Shown: positions 1-5,135 of the stretch, one piece after another | How the letters are laid out: every line of letters starts with the position of its first letter | Position numbering within the stretch: position 1 is the first letter of the stretch | Assembly: GCA_003168235.1 (NCBI GenBank) | Contig: PMSZ01000395.1 | Span: forward strand, 1 to 5,320 | Length of the DNA stretch: 5,320 nt | Direction of reading: 5' to 3' | Origin: Acidobacteriaceae bacterium | Lineage (GTDB): Bacteria; Acidobacteriota; Terriglobia; Terriglobales; Acidobacteriaceae | Translations under genes and position numbers: made by a program | Notes under the pieces: generated by a model | Database searches by the model: none | What the model saw: the letters and a program-made list of their open reading frames with translations, nothing else | What the model was told of the DNA's origin: nothing

Positions 1-2502
1 ATGGGCGTTGTCTACAAGGCCGAGGACACGTCGCTGGGGCGCTTTGTCGCCCTTAAATTTCTGCCGGACGATGTCGCGCAGGATGCGCAGGCACTGGAAC
101 GGTTTCGCCGCGAAGCACGCGCCGCCTCGGCGCTGAACCATCCAAATATTTGCACGATTTACGAGATTGGCGAGTACGGTCCGGCGGAGAAGACCAAGCG
201 CTTCATCGCCATGGAATACCTGGACGGCATGACGTTGAAGCACATGGTCATGGGGCGCCCGCTGGATAACGAGACACTGCTCGGGTTGGCGATCGAGATT
301 GCCGACGCGCTCGACGCGGCGCACTCGGAAGGAATCGTCCACCGCGACATCAAGCCCGCAAATATTTTTGTGACCAAGCGCGGCCACGCCAAGATTCTCG
401 ATTTTGGCTTGGCGAAGGTCGCCGACGCCCGAGGTTCATCGAGTAACCCTCCCGGATCGACGCGAGGAACCGCATTGACGATGGACGAGGCCCACCTCAC
501 CAGTCCCGGCACCATGGTCGGCACCGTCGCTTATATGTCGCCGGAGCAGGTCCGGGCGCGCGACCTGGATGCCCGCACCGACCTGTTTTCTTTCGGCGCC
601 GTGCTCTATGAGATGGCGACCGGCGACGTGCCTTTCCGCGGAGAAAGTTCGGCTGTCATCTGCGAAGCCATCATGAATCGCGCACCGGTGGCGGTGGTGC
701 GGTTGAATCGGGATGTCCCGGCGAAACTGGAAGACATCATTAATAAGGCGCTGGAGAAAGACCGCAACTTGCGCTATCAGCACGCGTCTGAAATGCGGAG
801 CGACCTGCAACGGCTGAAGCGCGACACGGACACTTCGCGAACGCTGATTGCGGTCGCGGGTGGCGAAAACGAAGTATCGGGAATCTCGATTGCAGCGGCT
901 GGCGGGACGGCGAGTTCGGCGGCGAACCGCGCTCCAAGCGGCTCTGGCGCAGTCGCAACTCCGGCACGGAAGATGCCCTATGGGATGATCGCTGGCCTTG
1001 CTGCTGCGATCGCATTGGTCGCGGTGGGCATTTTCTACTGGCAGTCATTGTCGCAGTCGCGGCAGCATGCGGCTCCGGCGAAAGGGTCCGTCGCACCGAC
1101 CACGGTTGCGGTTCTTCCGTTTCAGAATGTTGGTGGCGATAAGGCAGTTGATTTTCTGAGCCTCGCTATGCCTGACGAAATCGCGACGGCGCTGAGCTAT
1201 GTGCATACGTTGTCGATCCGTCCCTTTGCGACGACCAGTAAATACACGGCCGCAGGCCTCGATCTGCAGCAGGCGGGACGCGAGATGCACGTCACCGACA
1301 TCGTCACCGGTCACTACCTGAAAGAAGGCGACCAGTTGCAGATCACGCTGGAAGCGATCGATGTGGAAAACAACCGCACGCTGTGGCGCGACACTCTCAA
1401 CGTCGCCGCTCCCGACATGATTGCCATGCGCGGCCAGATCGCGGAGAAAGTCCGGCAGGGATTGGTTCCGGCGCTGGGTGCGGGCACGGACTCGACAGAA
1501 ACGGGCACTCGTCCCAAGAATGAAGAAGCCTACGACCTCTACCTGCGGAGCCTGGCTCAAGGGCGGGACGCCGCTCCCAACAAAGAAGCCATTGCCACGT
1601 TGGAGCGCGTCGTCGGCCTCGACCCGACTTATGCGCCCGCATGGAGCGAACTGGGCCTCCGCTACTATTGGGACTCCCAGTATTCGGACGGAGGCGAAGC
1701 GGCGTTCCAGAAATCGAATGCCGCACTGCAGCGAGCGCTGACTCTCGATCCAAACCTCGTCGAGGCAGCCGTGCAGACCATCGCCAATCGGGTGGAGCGG
1801 GGCGAACTGGCCAAGGCGAGCATCGAGGCTGACGATCTGGTGAAGCGCGCACCCAGCTCCTCTTTCGCGCACTTCGCGCGCAGTTACGTCCTCCGCTATG
1901 CTGGGCTGCTGGACGAAGCCACACGAGAGTGCGAGATCGCACGGTCGGAAGACCCAGGAAATTTTGGCTTGCGCTCCTGCTCGATCGCTTTTGCAGCATC
2001 GGGAGACGCCGAGCGCGCCATCGACTTCCTGCGCCTTGACGCAGGATCGGAGTGGTACAGGGCGAACATCACTTCCATGCTATGGAGAGCGGGGAAACTG
2101 GCGGACGCGCGCGACGCGGTGCAGCAAATGCCGGCAGCTAGTCCCAGGAGGCCGCTTTGGAGGCCGCTTTACGCAGCCTGTTCTGAGCTTCGATCGCCCA
2201 CGCAATCGCCGTCCGCTGAGGTGGATCAGATCGCCCGCGAAATCGAACCAACGCTGATGGGCGACCCCGATCCGGAGCGCCGATACAGTTCGGGAACCGT
2301 GATGGCCTTCTGTGGCCAGAAAGATGAAGCGGTGCGGCTGATCAAATCTTCAATCACGGGGCGCTATTGCGCCTATCAGGCCTTGCAGAAGGACGCCCTG
2401 CTGGTCTCGCTGCGAGGGACGCCCGAGTACAAACAACTGCTCGCGGCGGCGAAAAAATGCCAGGACGACTTTCTTGCGGAAAGAGCGCAGCTTTCGCACT
2501 GA
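1..2502 (+). CDS. Membrane-anchored Ser/Thr protein kinase with TolB/FlgO-like and TPR regions (5' end outside window)
   Basis: This is a Hanks-type (PknB-like) kinase that phosphorylates Ser/Thr on unknown targets. The kinase domain spans about residues 1-272 (window numbering). Visible residues are the VALK lysine K19, the helix-C glutamate E38, HRDIKPAN at 114-121 (catalytic D116, N121), DFG at 134-136 and the SPE motif at 180-182. The activation loop is long and Ser/Thr-rich (about 140-175). A single membrane helix lies at about 328-347. It is followed by a TVAVLPF-type domain (about 368-494) like those of TolB/FlgO-related sensory proteins, then helical TPR-like repeats from about 507 to 715. 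The helix predicts a cytoplasmic kinase and an outer TolB/TPR sensor or scaffold part. The first codon is not a true start. MGVVYKA is the end of the glycine-rich ATP loop (GxGGMGxVYKA), so roughly 20-40 residues are missing upstream. The TGA stop is at 2500-2502. Family assignment is secure; ligand and substrates cannot be told. Confidence 0.95.
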   Translation: MGVVYKAEDTSLGRFVALKFLPDDVAQDAQALERFRREARAASALNHPNICTIYEIGEYGPAEKTKRFIAMEYLDGMTLKHMVMGRPLDNETLLGLAIEIADALDAAHSEGIVHRDIKPANIFVTKRGHAKILDFGLAKVADARGSSSNPPGSTRGTALTMDEAHLTSPGTMVGTVAYMSPEQVRARDLDARTDLFSFGAVLYEMATGDVPFRGESSAVICEAIMNRAPVAVVRLNRDVPAKLEDIINKALEKDRNLRYQHASEMRSDLQRLKRDTDTSRTLIAVAGGENEVSGISIAAAGGTASSAANRAPSGSGAVATPARKMPYGMIAGLAAAIALVAVGIFYWQSLSQSRQHAAPAKGSVAPTTVAVLPFQNVGGDKAVDFLSLAMPDEIATALSYVHTLSIRPFATTSKYTAAGLDLQQAGREMHVTDIVTGHYLKEGDQLQITLEAIDVENNRTLWRDTLNVAAPDMIAMRGQIAEKVRQGLVPALGAGTDSTETGTRPKNEEAYDLYLRSLAQGRDAAPNKEAIATLERVVGLDPTYAPAWSELGLRYYWDSQYSDGGEAAFQKSNAALQRALTLDPNLVEAAVQTIANRVERGELAKASIEADDLVKRAPSSSFAHFARSYVLRYAGLLDEATRECEIARSEDPGNFGLRSCSIAFAASGDAERAIDFLRLDAGSEWYRANITSMLWRAGKLADARDAVQQMPAASPRRPLWRPLYAACSELRSPTQSPSAEVDQIAREIEPTLMGDPDPERRYSSGTVMAFCGQKDEAVRLIKSSITGRYCAYQALQKDALLVSLRGTPEYKQLLAAAKKCQDDFLAERAQLSH

Positions 2503-2555
2503 GTTGCCCGACCGAGTCACCCGATGCTCGCGAACTAGAGTAGTACGTACGTGCC

Positions 2556-2585
2556 TTGACGCGCTGCGGTGCGGCATTCGATACT
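2556..2585 (+). promoter_or_regulatory. Probable sigma70-type promoter of the SAM hydrolase gene
   Basis: TTGACG (2556-2561) resembles a -35 box with 5 of 6 consensus bases. It is followed 18 bp later by GATACT (2580-2585), a -10-like box with 4 of 6. Transcription would start near 2592, leaving a leader of about 30 nt that contains the ribosome binding site. The promoter lies in the 120-bp spacer after the kinase gene, which shows no hairpin plus T-run terminator. It implies the hydrolase gene can be transcribed on its own, and it argues against the upstream GTG at 2569 as a start because that codon lies between the two boxes. The call rests on motif reading only. Confidence 0.5.
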
Positions 2586-2611
2586 TCGAGTAAGTCCTAA
2601 TTTTTTCTTAC

Positions 2612-2616
2612 GAGGT
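2612..2616 (+). promoter_or_regulatory. Shine-Dalgarno sequence that fixes the TTG start at 2623
   Basis: GAGGT lies six bases before the TTG at 2623-2625, an ideal spacing. No comparable purine-rich site precedes the in-frame GTG at 2569. It therefore decides the start of the hydrolase gene. Confidence 0.7.
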
Positions 2617-2622
2617 AACGAA

Positions 2623-3432
2623 TTGGCTCGCACTTCTATCATCACCCTGACCACCGATTTCGGACTCAACGATCATTTCATCGGCGCGATGAAAGGCGTG
2701 ATACTCGAGATTGCTCCCGATGCGCAGATCGTCGACATCAGCCATGCGGTGCAGCCGTTCGATATTCTGGATGGCGCGCTAACGATCTCGCAAGCTTACT
2801 CGTACTTCCCTTCCGGAACCGTGCACATGGTTATCGTCGATCCGGGAGTGGGGACGGCGCGGCGGCCGGTGATGATGACGGGCGAGCGGCACCTTTTTGT
2901 GGCTCCCGATAACGGGGTGCTTTCTCTTATCTACGACCGCGAGGAGCGCAAATCCGTCCGCCACATTACCTCCGAACATTATTTTCTGCAGCCGCTGAGC
3001 AATACGTTCCATGCGCGCGATATTTTTTCGCCGATCGCGGCGTATCTTGCCAAAGGAGTGGAGGCCGACCGCTTCGGCGAAGAGATTACTGACTACGTGC
3101 GCTTCGGCGCGCCACGTCCCAAACCGGTTGATGAGCACACGCTACGCGGCGTGGTGCTGAAGGTGGACCGTTTCGGCAACCTCATCACCAACATCACTCC
3201 AAAAGATGCGCCCCAGCTATTCGGCGCGGCACCGCCAGCGTTCAAGATCGCGATTGGAGCCAAAGCACCGGCGACCCGCATCTGCGCGAACTATGCCGAA
3301 GGCACTCCCGGCGAGGTTTTCGGAATTCTGGGCAGCATGGGTTTTCTGGAGATTGCTGCCAATCGAGGATCCGCCAATCAATTGCTGAGCGCGGGCAAAG
3401 GCAGCGAAGTGAATGTGGTGATGGGAGGGTAG
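2623..3432 (+). CDS. S-adenosyl-L-methionine hydrolase (SAM hydroxide adenosyltransferase, DUF62 family)
   Basis: This cytoplasmic enzyme belongs to the family that includes SAM-dependent fluorinases and chlorinases. The common bacterial and archaeal members use hydroxide or water to split SAM into adenosine and methionine. From the TTG start it has 269 residues, normal for the family. Visible motifs are TTDFGLND at 10-17, VDISH at 37-41, VDPGVGT at 72-78, APDNGVL at 94-100, NTFHARDIF at 127-135, and a C-terminal domain with DRFGNLITNI and a GSMGFLEIA segment. D73, R80 and H130 fit the Asp-Arg-His triad described for the archaeal hydrolases (seven residues from Asp to Arg, as expected), which favours hydrolase over halogenase. 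The start was chosen from the GAGGT site, the upstream promoter, and the family N-terminus beginning just before IITLTTDFG. A GTG 18 codons earlier is the alternative. It lies 120 bp after the kinase gene and converges with the next gene. No metabolic partner is adjacent, so its role in SAM turnover is inferred from family alone. Confidence 0.93.
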   Translation: MARTSIITLTTDFGLNDHFIGAMKGVILEIAPDAQIVDISHAVQPFDILDGALTISQAYSYFPSGTVHMVIVDPGVGTARRPVMMTGERHLFVAPDNGVLSLIYDREERKSVRHITSEHYFLQPLSNTFHARDIFSPIAAYLAKGVEADRFGEEITDYVRFGAPRPKPVDEHTLRGVVLKVDRFGNLITNITPKDAPQLFGAAPPAFKIAIGAKAPATRICANYAEGTPGEVFGILGSMGFLEIAANRGSANQLLSAGKGSEVNVVMGG

Positions 3433-3437
3433 CAGCG

Positions 3438-3519
3438 AGTACCCAGGACCCAGTTGCCAGTACCCAGCGTCAATGAGTCACGGTTTTTTCTGGATACTGG
3501 GAACTGCGTGCTGGTTACT
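3438..3519. repeat. Inverted pair of heptad-repeat arrays at a convergent gene junction
   Basis: The left arm (3438-3467) contains four 7-bp units on the + strand: TACCCAG, GACCCAG, TTGCCAG, TACCCAG. The right arm (3490-3519) holds four similar units on the other strand: TAACCAG, CACGCAG, TTCCCAG, TATCCAG. By my alignment the arms pair at 25 of 30 positions around a 22-nt loop with a run of six T (3484-3489). The element begins five bases after the SAM hydrolase stop and covers the 3' end of the opposing small gene, so RNA from either strand could fold into a long hairpin. It may slow or end transcription or protect mRNA ends. The T-run is in the loop, so it is not a classical intrinsic terminator. 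Confidence 0.75.
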
Positions 3520-3741
3520 TGCAGTCAGATGGATGTAGTGGTCCATTTCCGACGTCCACTTTAGAAAACGCCACAGGCTGGAGCGCTCCGTCCACACGAA
3601 TTCCCAGAATTCCAGGAACCCGATCTGGGTCATCTTGACGCCAGTGAAGGTCTCGATGCGCCATAAAAGATAGGGACTACGCCAAGGCGCAATTCGGTGT
3701 CCGCGGGTGGAATTCCAGAGAAAGCGCAGCATCGGCCGCAT
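3478..3741 (-). CDS. Small tryptophan-rich protein of unknown function
   Basis: An 87-residue protein with seven tryptophans (W9, 20, 27, 46, 50, 57, 62) and many Arg/Phe residues. Residues 4-72 read like a compact soluble domain, with the segments RFLWNSTRG, PWRSPYLLWRIETFTG and GFLEFWEFVWTERSSLWRFL. I have the impression that similar small proteins occur in acidobacteria, but cannot name a family. No signal peptide or membrane helix is evident. The start at 3741 (MRPMLRF) is a choice; the ATG at 3732 (M4) is equally possible. TATACT lies eight bases before the first ATG with no Shine-Dalgarno site, suggesting a leaderless transcript. It follows the DUF2911 gene by 58 bp on the same strand, but a palindrome lies between them. 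Its last 13 codons (residues 75-87) lie inside the right arm and loop of the heptad inverted repeat, so the tail looks acquired and is probably not part of the fold. Confidence 0.65.
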   Translation of the reverse strand: MRPMLRFLWNSTRGHRIAPWRSPYLLWRIETFTGVKMTQIGFLEFWEFVWTERSSLWRFLKWTSEMDHYIHLTASNQHAVPSIQKKP

Positions 3742-3749
3742 CGGGTTTT

Positions 3750-3755
3750 AGTATA
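3750..3755 (-). promoter_or_regulatory. -10-like box just upstream of the tryptophan-rich small gene
   Basis: TATACT on the minus strand (5 of 6 to TATAAT) ends eight bases before the ATG at 3741. A transcript would start at or next to the start codon. A TTGC-containing sequence in the neighbouring palindrome (minus strand 3776-3771, TTGCCC) could act as a weak -35 at a short 15-bp spacing. This is motif reading only. Confidence 0.45.
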
Positions 3756-3764
3756 GCGCCCGGC

Positions 3765-3786
3765 GAGACGGGGCAAGCCCCGTCTC
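3765..3786. repeat. Perfect GC-rich palindrome (REP-like hairpin)
   Basis: GAGACGGGG (3765-3773) and CCCCGTCTC (3778-3786) form a perfect 9-bp stem around CAAG; the whole 22-bp element is a full palindrome. It lies 13 bp after the DUF2911 stop and 9 bp before the -10-like box of the next gene, as a stand-alone module. No T-run follows on either strand at terminator distance, so it is better described as a REP-like intergenic palindrome that may stabilise the 3' end of the DUF2911 mRNA or slow polymerase. Confidence 0.7.
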
Positions 3787-3799
3787 CACAAGCAGATTC

Positions 3800-4357
3800 T
3801 TATTTTGTGATGTCGACGCTGGCGATGGTCGTTGCCCACTCCATGCGCAGGGTACATTTGCTGCCAGCCTGATCGAAGGCGATCAAGAAATTTTCAACTG
3901 GCGGGCCGTTTTGCGAGACCTTCATCGGCACGCGCGCCAGATCTTCTTTCTCGCCGGGATAGTCCGTTCCCCACTCGCCGGTTTTCTTGCTGATAACCAG
4001 CCACCATTGGTCGGCCTTAGGGACTGTGAAGATGGTATAGCTGCCGGCGGGAACAGGCTTACCTCCGACGGTCAGATTGGCATCGGTGACGAAAGTGGTC
4101 GATTCATTCGCGCCGGTGCGCCAGACTTCGCCGTACGGAACCAGCGCTCCCTCGCTCGCCCCGCCGAAAATCTTTCGCCCTTTTGCACGCGGGCTGGAAT
4201 AGTCGATCTTGACTGTCTTTCCGTCAGAAAACTTGCAGGTCGCGCTGGCGGGCGGGCTGGGACGTTTGGATTTGTCCTTCGAATCGCCCATCTGCGCCGG
4301 AGCAAGGGTTGCGAGCGTAAAGAGTAAAGCTGCAATTAAGGCAAACTTCTTCGCCAT
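3800..4357 (-). CDS. Secreted DUF2911 domain protein
   Basis: A 185-residue exported protein of the DUF2911 family (function unknown; frequent in Acidobacteria and Bacteroidetes). A Sec signal peptide is visible: positive MAKK, a hydrophobic stretch at about 5-19, and probable cleavage after APA (residue 21). The family core follows, with KIDYSSPRAKGRKIFGG (50-66), VPYGEVWRTGANESTTF (73-89), GGKPVPAGSYTIFTVP (98-113), WWLVISKKTGEWGTDY (118-133) and a DLARVPMKV segment (139-147). Only two cysteines remain in the mature part (C41, C168), at opposite ends of the domain, so a disulfide is possible in the periplasm. The ATG at 4357 has a strong Shine-Dalgarno site nine bases upstream. The gene is divergent from the 84-residue gene and upstream of the tryptophan-rich small gene on the same strand. 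Its 5' region contains a five-unit heptad array overlapping the probable promoter. Assignment to the family is firm; the biochemical role is unknown. Confidence 0.93.
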   Translation of the reverse strand: MAKKFALIAALLFTLATLAPAQMGDSKDKSKRPSPPASATCKFSDGKTVKIDYSSPRAKGRKIFGGASEGALVPYGEVWRTGANESTTFVTDANLTVGGKPVPAGSYTIFTVPKADQWWLVISKKTGEWGTDYPGEKEDLARVPMKVSQNGPPVENFLIAFDQAGSKCTLRMEWATTIASVDITK

Positions 4358-4366
4358 TTATTTGTT

Positions 4367-4372
4367 CCTCCT
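4367..4372 (-). promoter_or_regulatory. Strong Shine-Dalgarno sequence of the DUF2911 gene
   Basis: AGGAGG on the minus strand, nine bases before the ATG at 4357. It is the only full consensus ribosome binding site in the window, in contrast to the small genes around it, which have none. Confidence 0.85.
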
Positions 4373-4373
4373 G

Positions 4374-4408
4374 GGATAGCAATTAGCCGTTAGCATTTAG
4401 CATTTAGC
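4374..4408 (-). repeat. Five-unit heptad tandem array (GCTA-N3) in the DUF2911 promoter region
   Basis: Read on the minus strand, five consecutive 7-bp units begin with GCTA: GCTAAAT, GCTAAAT, GCTAACG, GCTAATT, GCTATCC. The array ends one base before the Shine-Dalgarno site. Only the GCTA core is invariant; the three following bases drift toward the gene. Confidence 0.75.
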
Positions 4409-4411
4409 CAA
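4382..4411 (-). promoter_or_regulatory. Possible promoter of the DUF2911 gene overlapping the heptad array
   Basis: On the minus strand TTGGCT (4411-4406, 4 of 6 to TTGACA) and GCTAAT (4387-4382, 4 of 6 to TATAAT) are separated by 18 bp. This would start transcription close to the ribosome binding site. The array makes several shifted -10-like readings possible, so the exact box is uncertain. Confidence 0.3.
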
Positions 4412-4482
4412 GACATTCTCGTTCGCCGCGTGGGCGGCGCAAGGCCAATTTGCTGACTGCTGAATTATACCCACATCCCGGC

Positions 4483-4488
4483 TACAAT
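4483..4488 (+). promoter_or_regulatory. -10-like box of the 84-residue gene, leaderless arrangement
   Basis: TACAAT (5 of 6 to TATAAT) ends six bases before the ATG at 4495. This puts the expected transcription start on the ATG itself. There is no Shine-Dalgarno site and no convincing -35 box at 16-18 bp. Confidence 0.5.
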
Positions 4489-4494
4489 CTCTCC

Positions 4495-4749
4495 ATGGCC
4501 GTGTTCAACGAAAAGCGGGAAGAGCTCGAAAATTTCGAAATGCGGATGGGCGTGCCCCGCGGACGGCTCGCGGTCACCATGGATCTGGTGACGGACGCGA
4601 TGGCGCTGGTCGGCCAGCATGGCGTTTACTGCCAGAGCCAGCGCTGGCCAGGCAAGCCGGTCATGGATATTCAGCTCATCATGAAAAATCTTACCGACGC
4701 CAAAGAGCTGATTCAGAGCGTGATGGAAGAACTCAAGCCCAAGTTGTGA
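4495..4749 (+). CDS. Small conserved-looking protein of unknown function (84 residues)
   Basis: I do not recognise a family. The 84-residue protein is soluble, charged and methionine-rich (eight Met). An N-terminal amphipathic helix is likely (residues 4-18, FNEKREELENFEMRM), followed by a GVPRGRLAV turn, a hydrophobic MDLVTDAMALVGQHGVY segment (29-45), a single cysteine (C46), and a C-terminal helix (65-80) ending in ELKPKL. No signal peptide or membrane helix is visible. The ATG at 4495 is preferred because TACAAT sits six bases before it; an in-frame TTG at 4450 would add 15 unpromising residues and would put the -10 box inside the gene. It is divergent from the DUF2911 gene. The amino-acid composition and GC-rich third positions look coding, and no overlapping alternative is better. 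Confidence 0.7.
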   Translation: MAVFNEKREELENFEMRMGVPRGRLAVTMDLVTDAMALVGQHGVYCQSQRWPGKPVMDIQLIMKNLTDAKELIQSVMEELKPKL

Positions 4750-4784
4750 TTCCTGGGCGGAGACGCGGATTGTTGTGTCTTCCG

Positions 4785-4807
4785 TCCGCCGCATTCCCGA
4801 TGGCGGA
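4785..4807 (+). other. Short inverted repeat downstream of the 84-residue gene
   Basis: TCCGCC (4785-4790) and GGCGGA (4802-4807) could form a 6-bp stem with an 11-nt loop, 36 bases after the stop codon. A run of five T occurs only about 24 bases later, so this is at best a weak or non-canonical terminator. Confidence 0.25.
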
Positions 4808-4876
4808 AACTTTCGATACAAAACTGAAGATTTTTCGCAATCCGCCAAAACGGGATTATGCGTGACGCGAAAGACT

Positions 4877-4882
4877 TACAAT
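4877..4882 (+). promoter_or_regulatory. -10-like box of the 48-residue gene, leaderless arrangement
   Basis: TACAAT ends six bases before the ATG at 4889, the same hexamer and the same distance as at the 84-residue gene. No Shine-Dalgarno site and no good -35 box are seen. Confidence 0.5.
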
Positions 4883-4888
4883 CCAGGT

Positions 4889-5035
4889 ATGGAGCGCAAA
4901 ATCTTTTGGGGTTCAATGACCGTGCTCGGGCTGCTCGCCGATGTGGTTCTGCCATTGTGGTGGGCGGTGGGCGCGACGATCCCAATCATTTACTTCTCGT
5001 GGTGGATCGCTTACCGCAGTGGCTGGTTCGAGTGA
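4889..5035 (+). CDS. Hydrophobic membrane microprotein (48 residues), unknown function
   Basis: A 48-residue protein beginning MERKIFWG, with a basic N-terminus, a hydrophobic stretch at about 5-27 (containing D18 and P22), a second at about 29-42, and a C-terminus RSGWFE. It would form one or two membrane segments. It has six tryptophans, including the pairs WW24-25 and WW38-39 near the probable membrane borders. No family is recognised. An in-frame GTG at 4775 would add 38 polar residues of low-quality sequence; the ATG at 4889 is chosen because the hydrophobic protein begins there and TACAAT lies six bases upstream. It stands alone between the 84-residue gene (139-bp gap) and the DinB-like gene (100-bp gap). 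Confidence 0.6.
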   Translation: MERKIFWGSMTVLGLLADVVLPLWWAVGATIPIIYFSWWIAYRSGWFE

Positions 5036-5135
5036 ACTTTTGGCTCCGTCCCCGCGTATGTTACCGTGAGGCTGAACGAAAAGCGCAGAGATAATTGCTT
5101 TGCAGCTTTTCCAAATCACTCCTGGGGCAAAATCA

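Noticed and set aside
1..3. ATG at the first base as the kinase start codon
   Set aside because: It encodes the methionine of the GGMGxVYK glycine-rich loop; the rest of the loop and the N-terminus must lie upstream.
1045..1872. Long open frame (275 codons) on the minus strand inside the kinase gene
   Set aside because: It lies wholly opposite conserved TolB/TPR coding sequence and its product has no recognisable domain; it reflects GC-rich codon structure.
2590..2611. Short inverted repeat GTAAG/CTTAC next to the Shine-Dalgarno site
   Set aside because: Only five base pairs, with an A/T-rich loop; too weak to call a riboswitch or attenuator.
2569..2622. 18-codon N-terminal extension of the SAM hydrolase from GTG
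   Set aside because: No ribosome binding site, it lies within the probable promoter, and the family N-terminus begins at the TTG.
3438..3519. Reading the heptad arrays as a CRISPR or a classical terminator
   Set aside because: Units are 7 bp without spacers, and the T-run lies in the loop rather than after the stem.
3765..3786. Palindrome as an intrinsic terminator of the DUF2911 gene
   Set aside because: The stem is strong, but no run of T follows it on the minus strand.
4424..4439. CGCCGC/GCGGCG hairpin in the spacer between divergent genes
   Set aside because: Six GC base pairs arise easily by chance in DNA of this composition, and no conserved context is visible.
4450..4494. TTG start extending the 84-residue protein by 15 residues
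   Set aside because: The added residues look non-coding, and the -10-like box would fall inside the gene.
4775..4888. GTG start extending the 48-residue membrane protein by 38 residues
   Set aside because: No ribosome binding site; the extension is polar and unlike the hydrophobic body, and the -10-like TACAAT lies within it.
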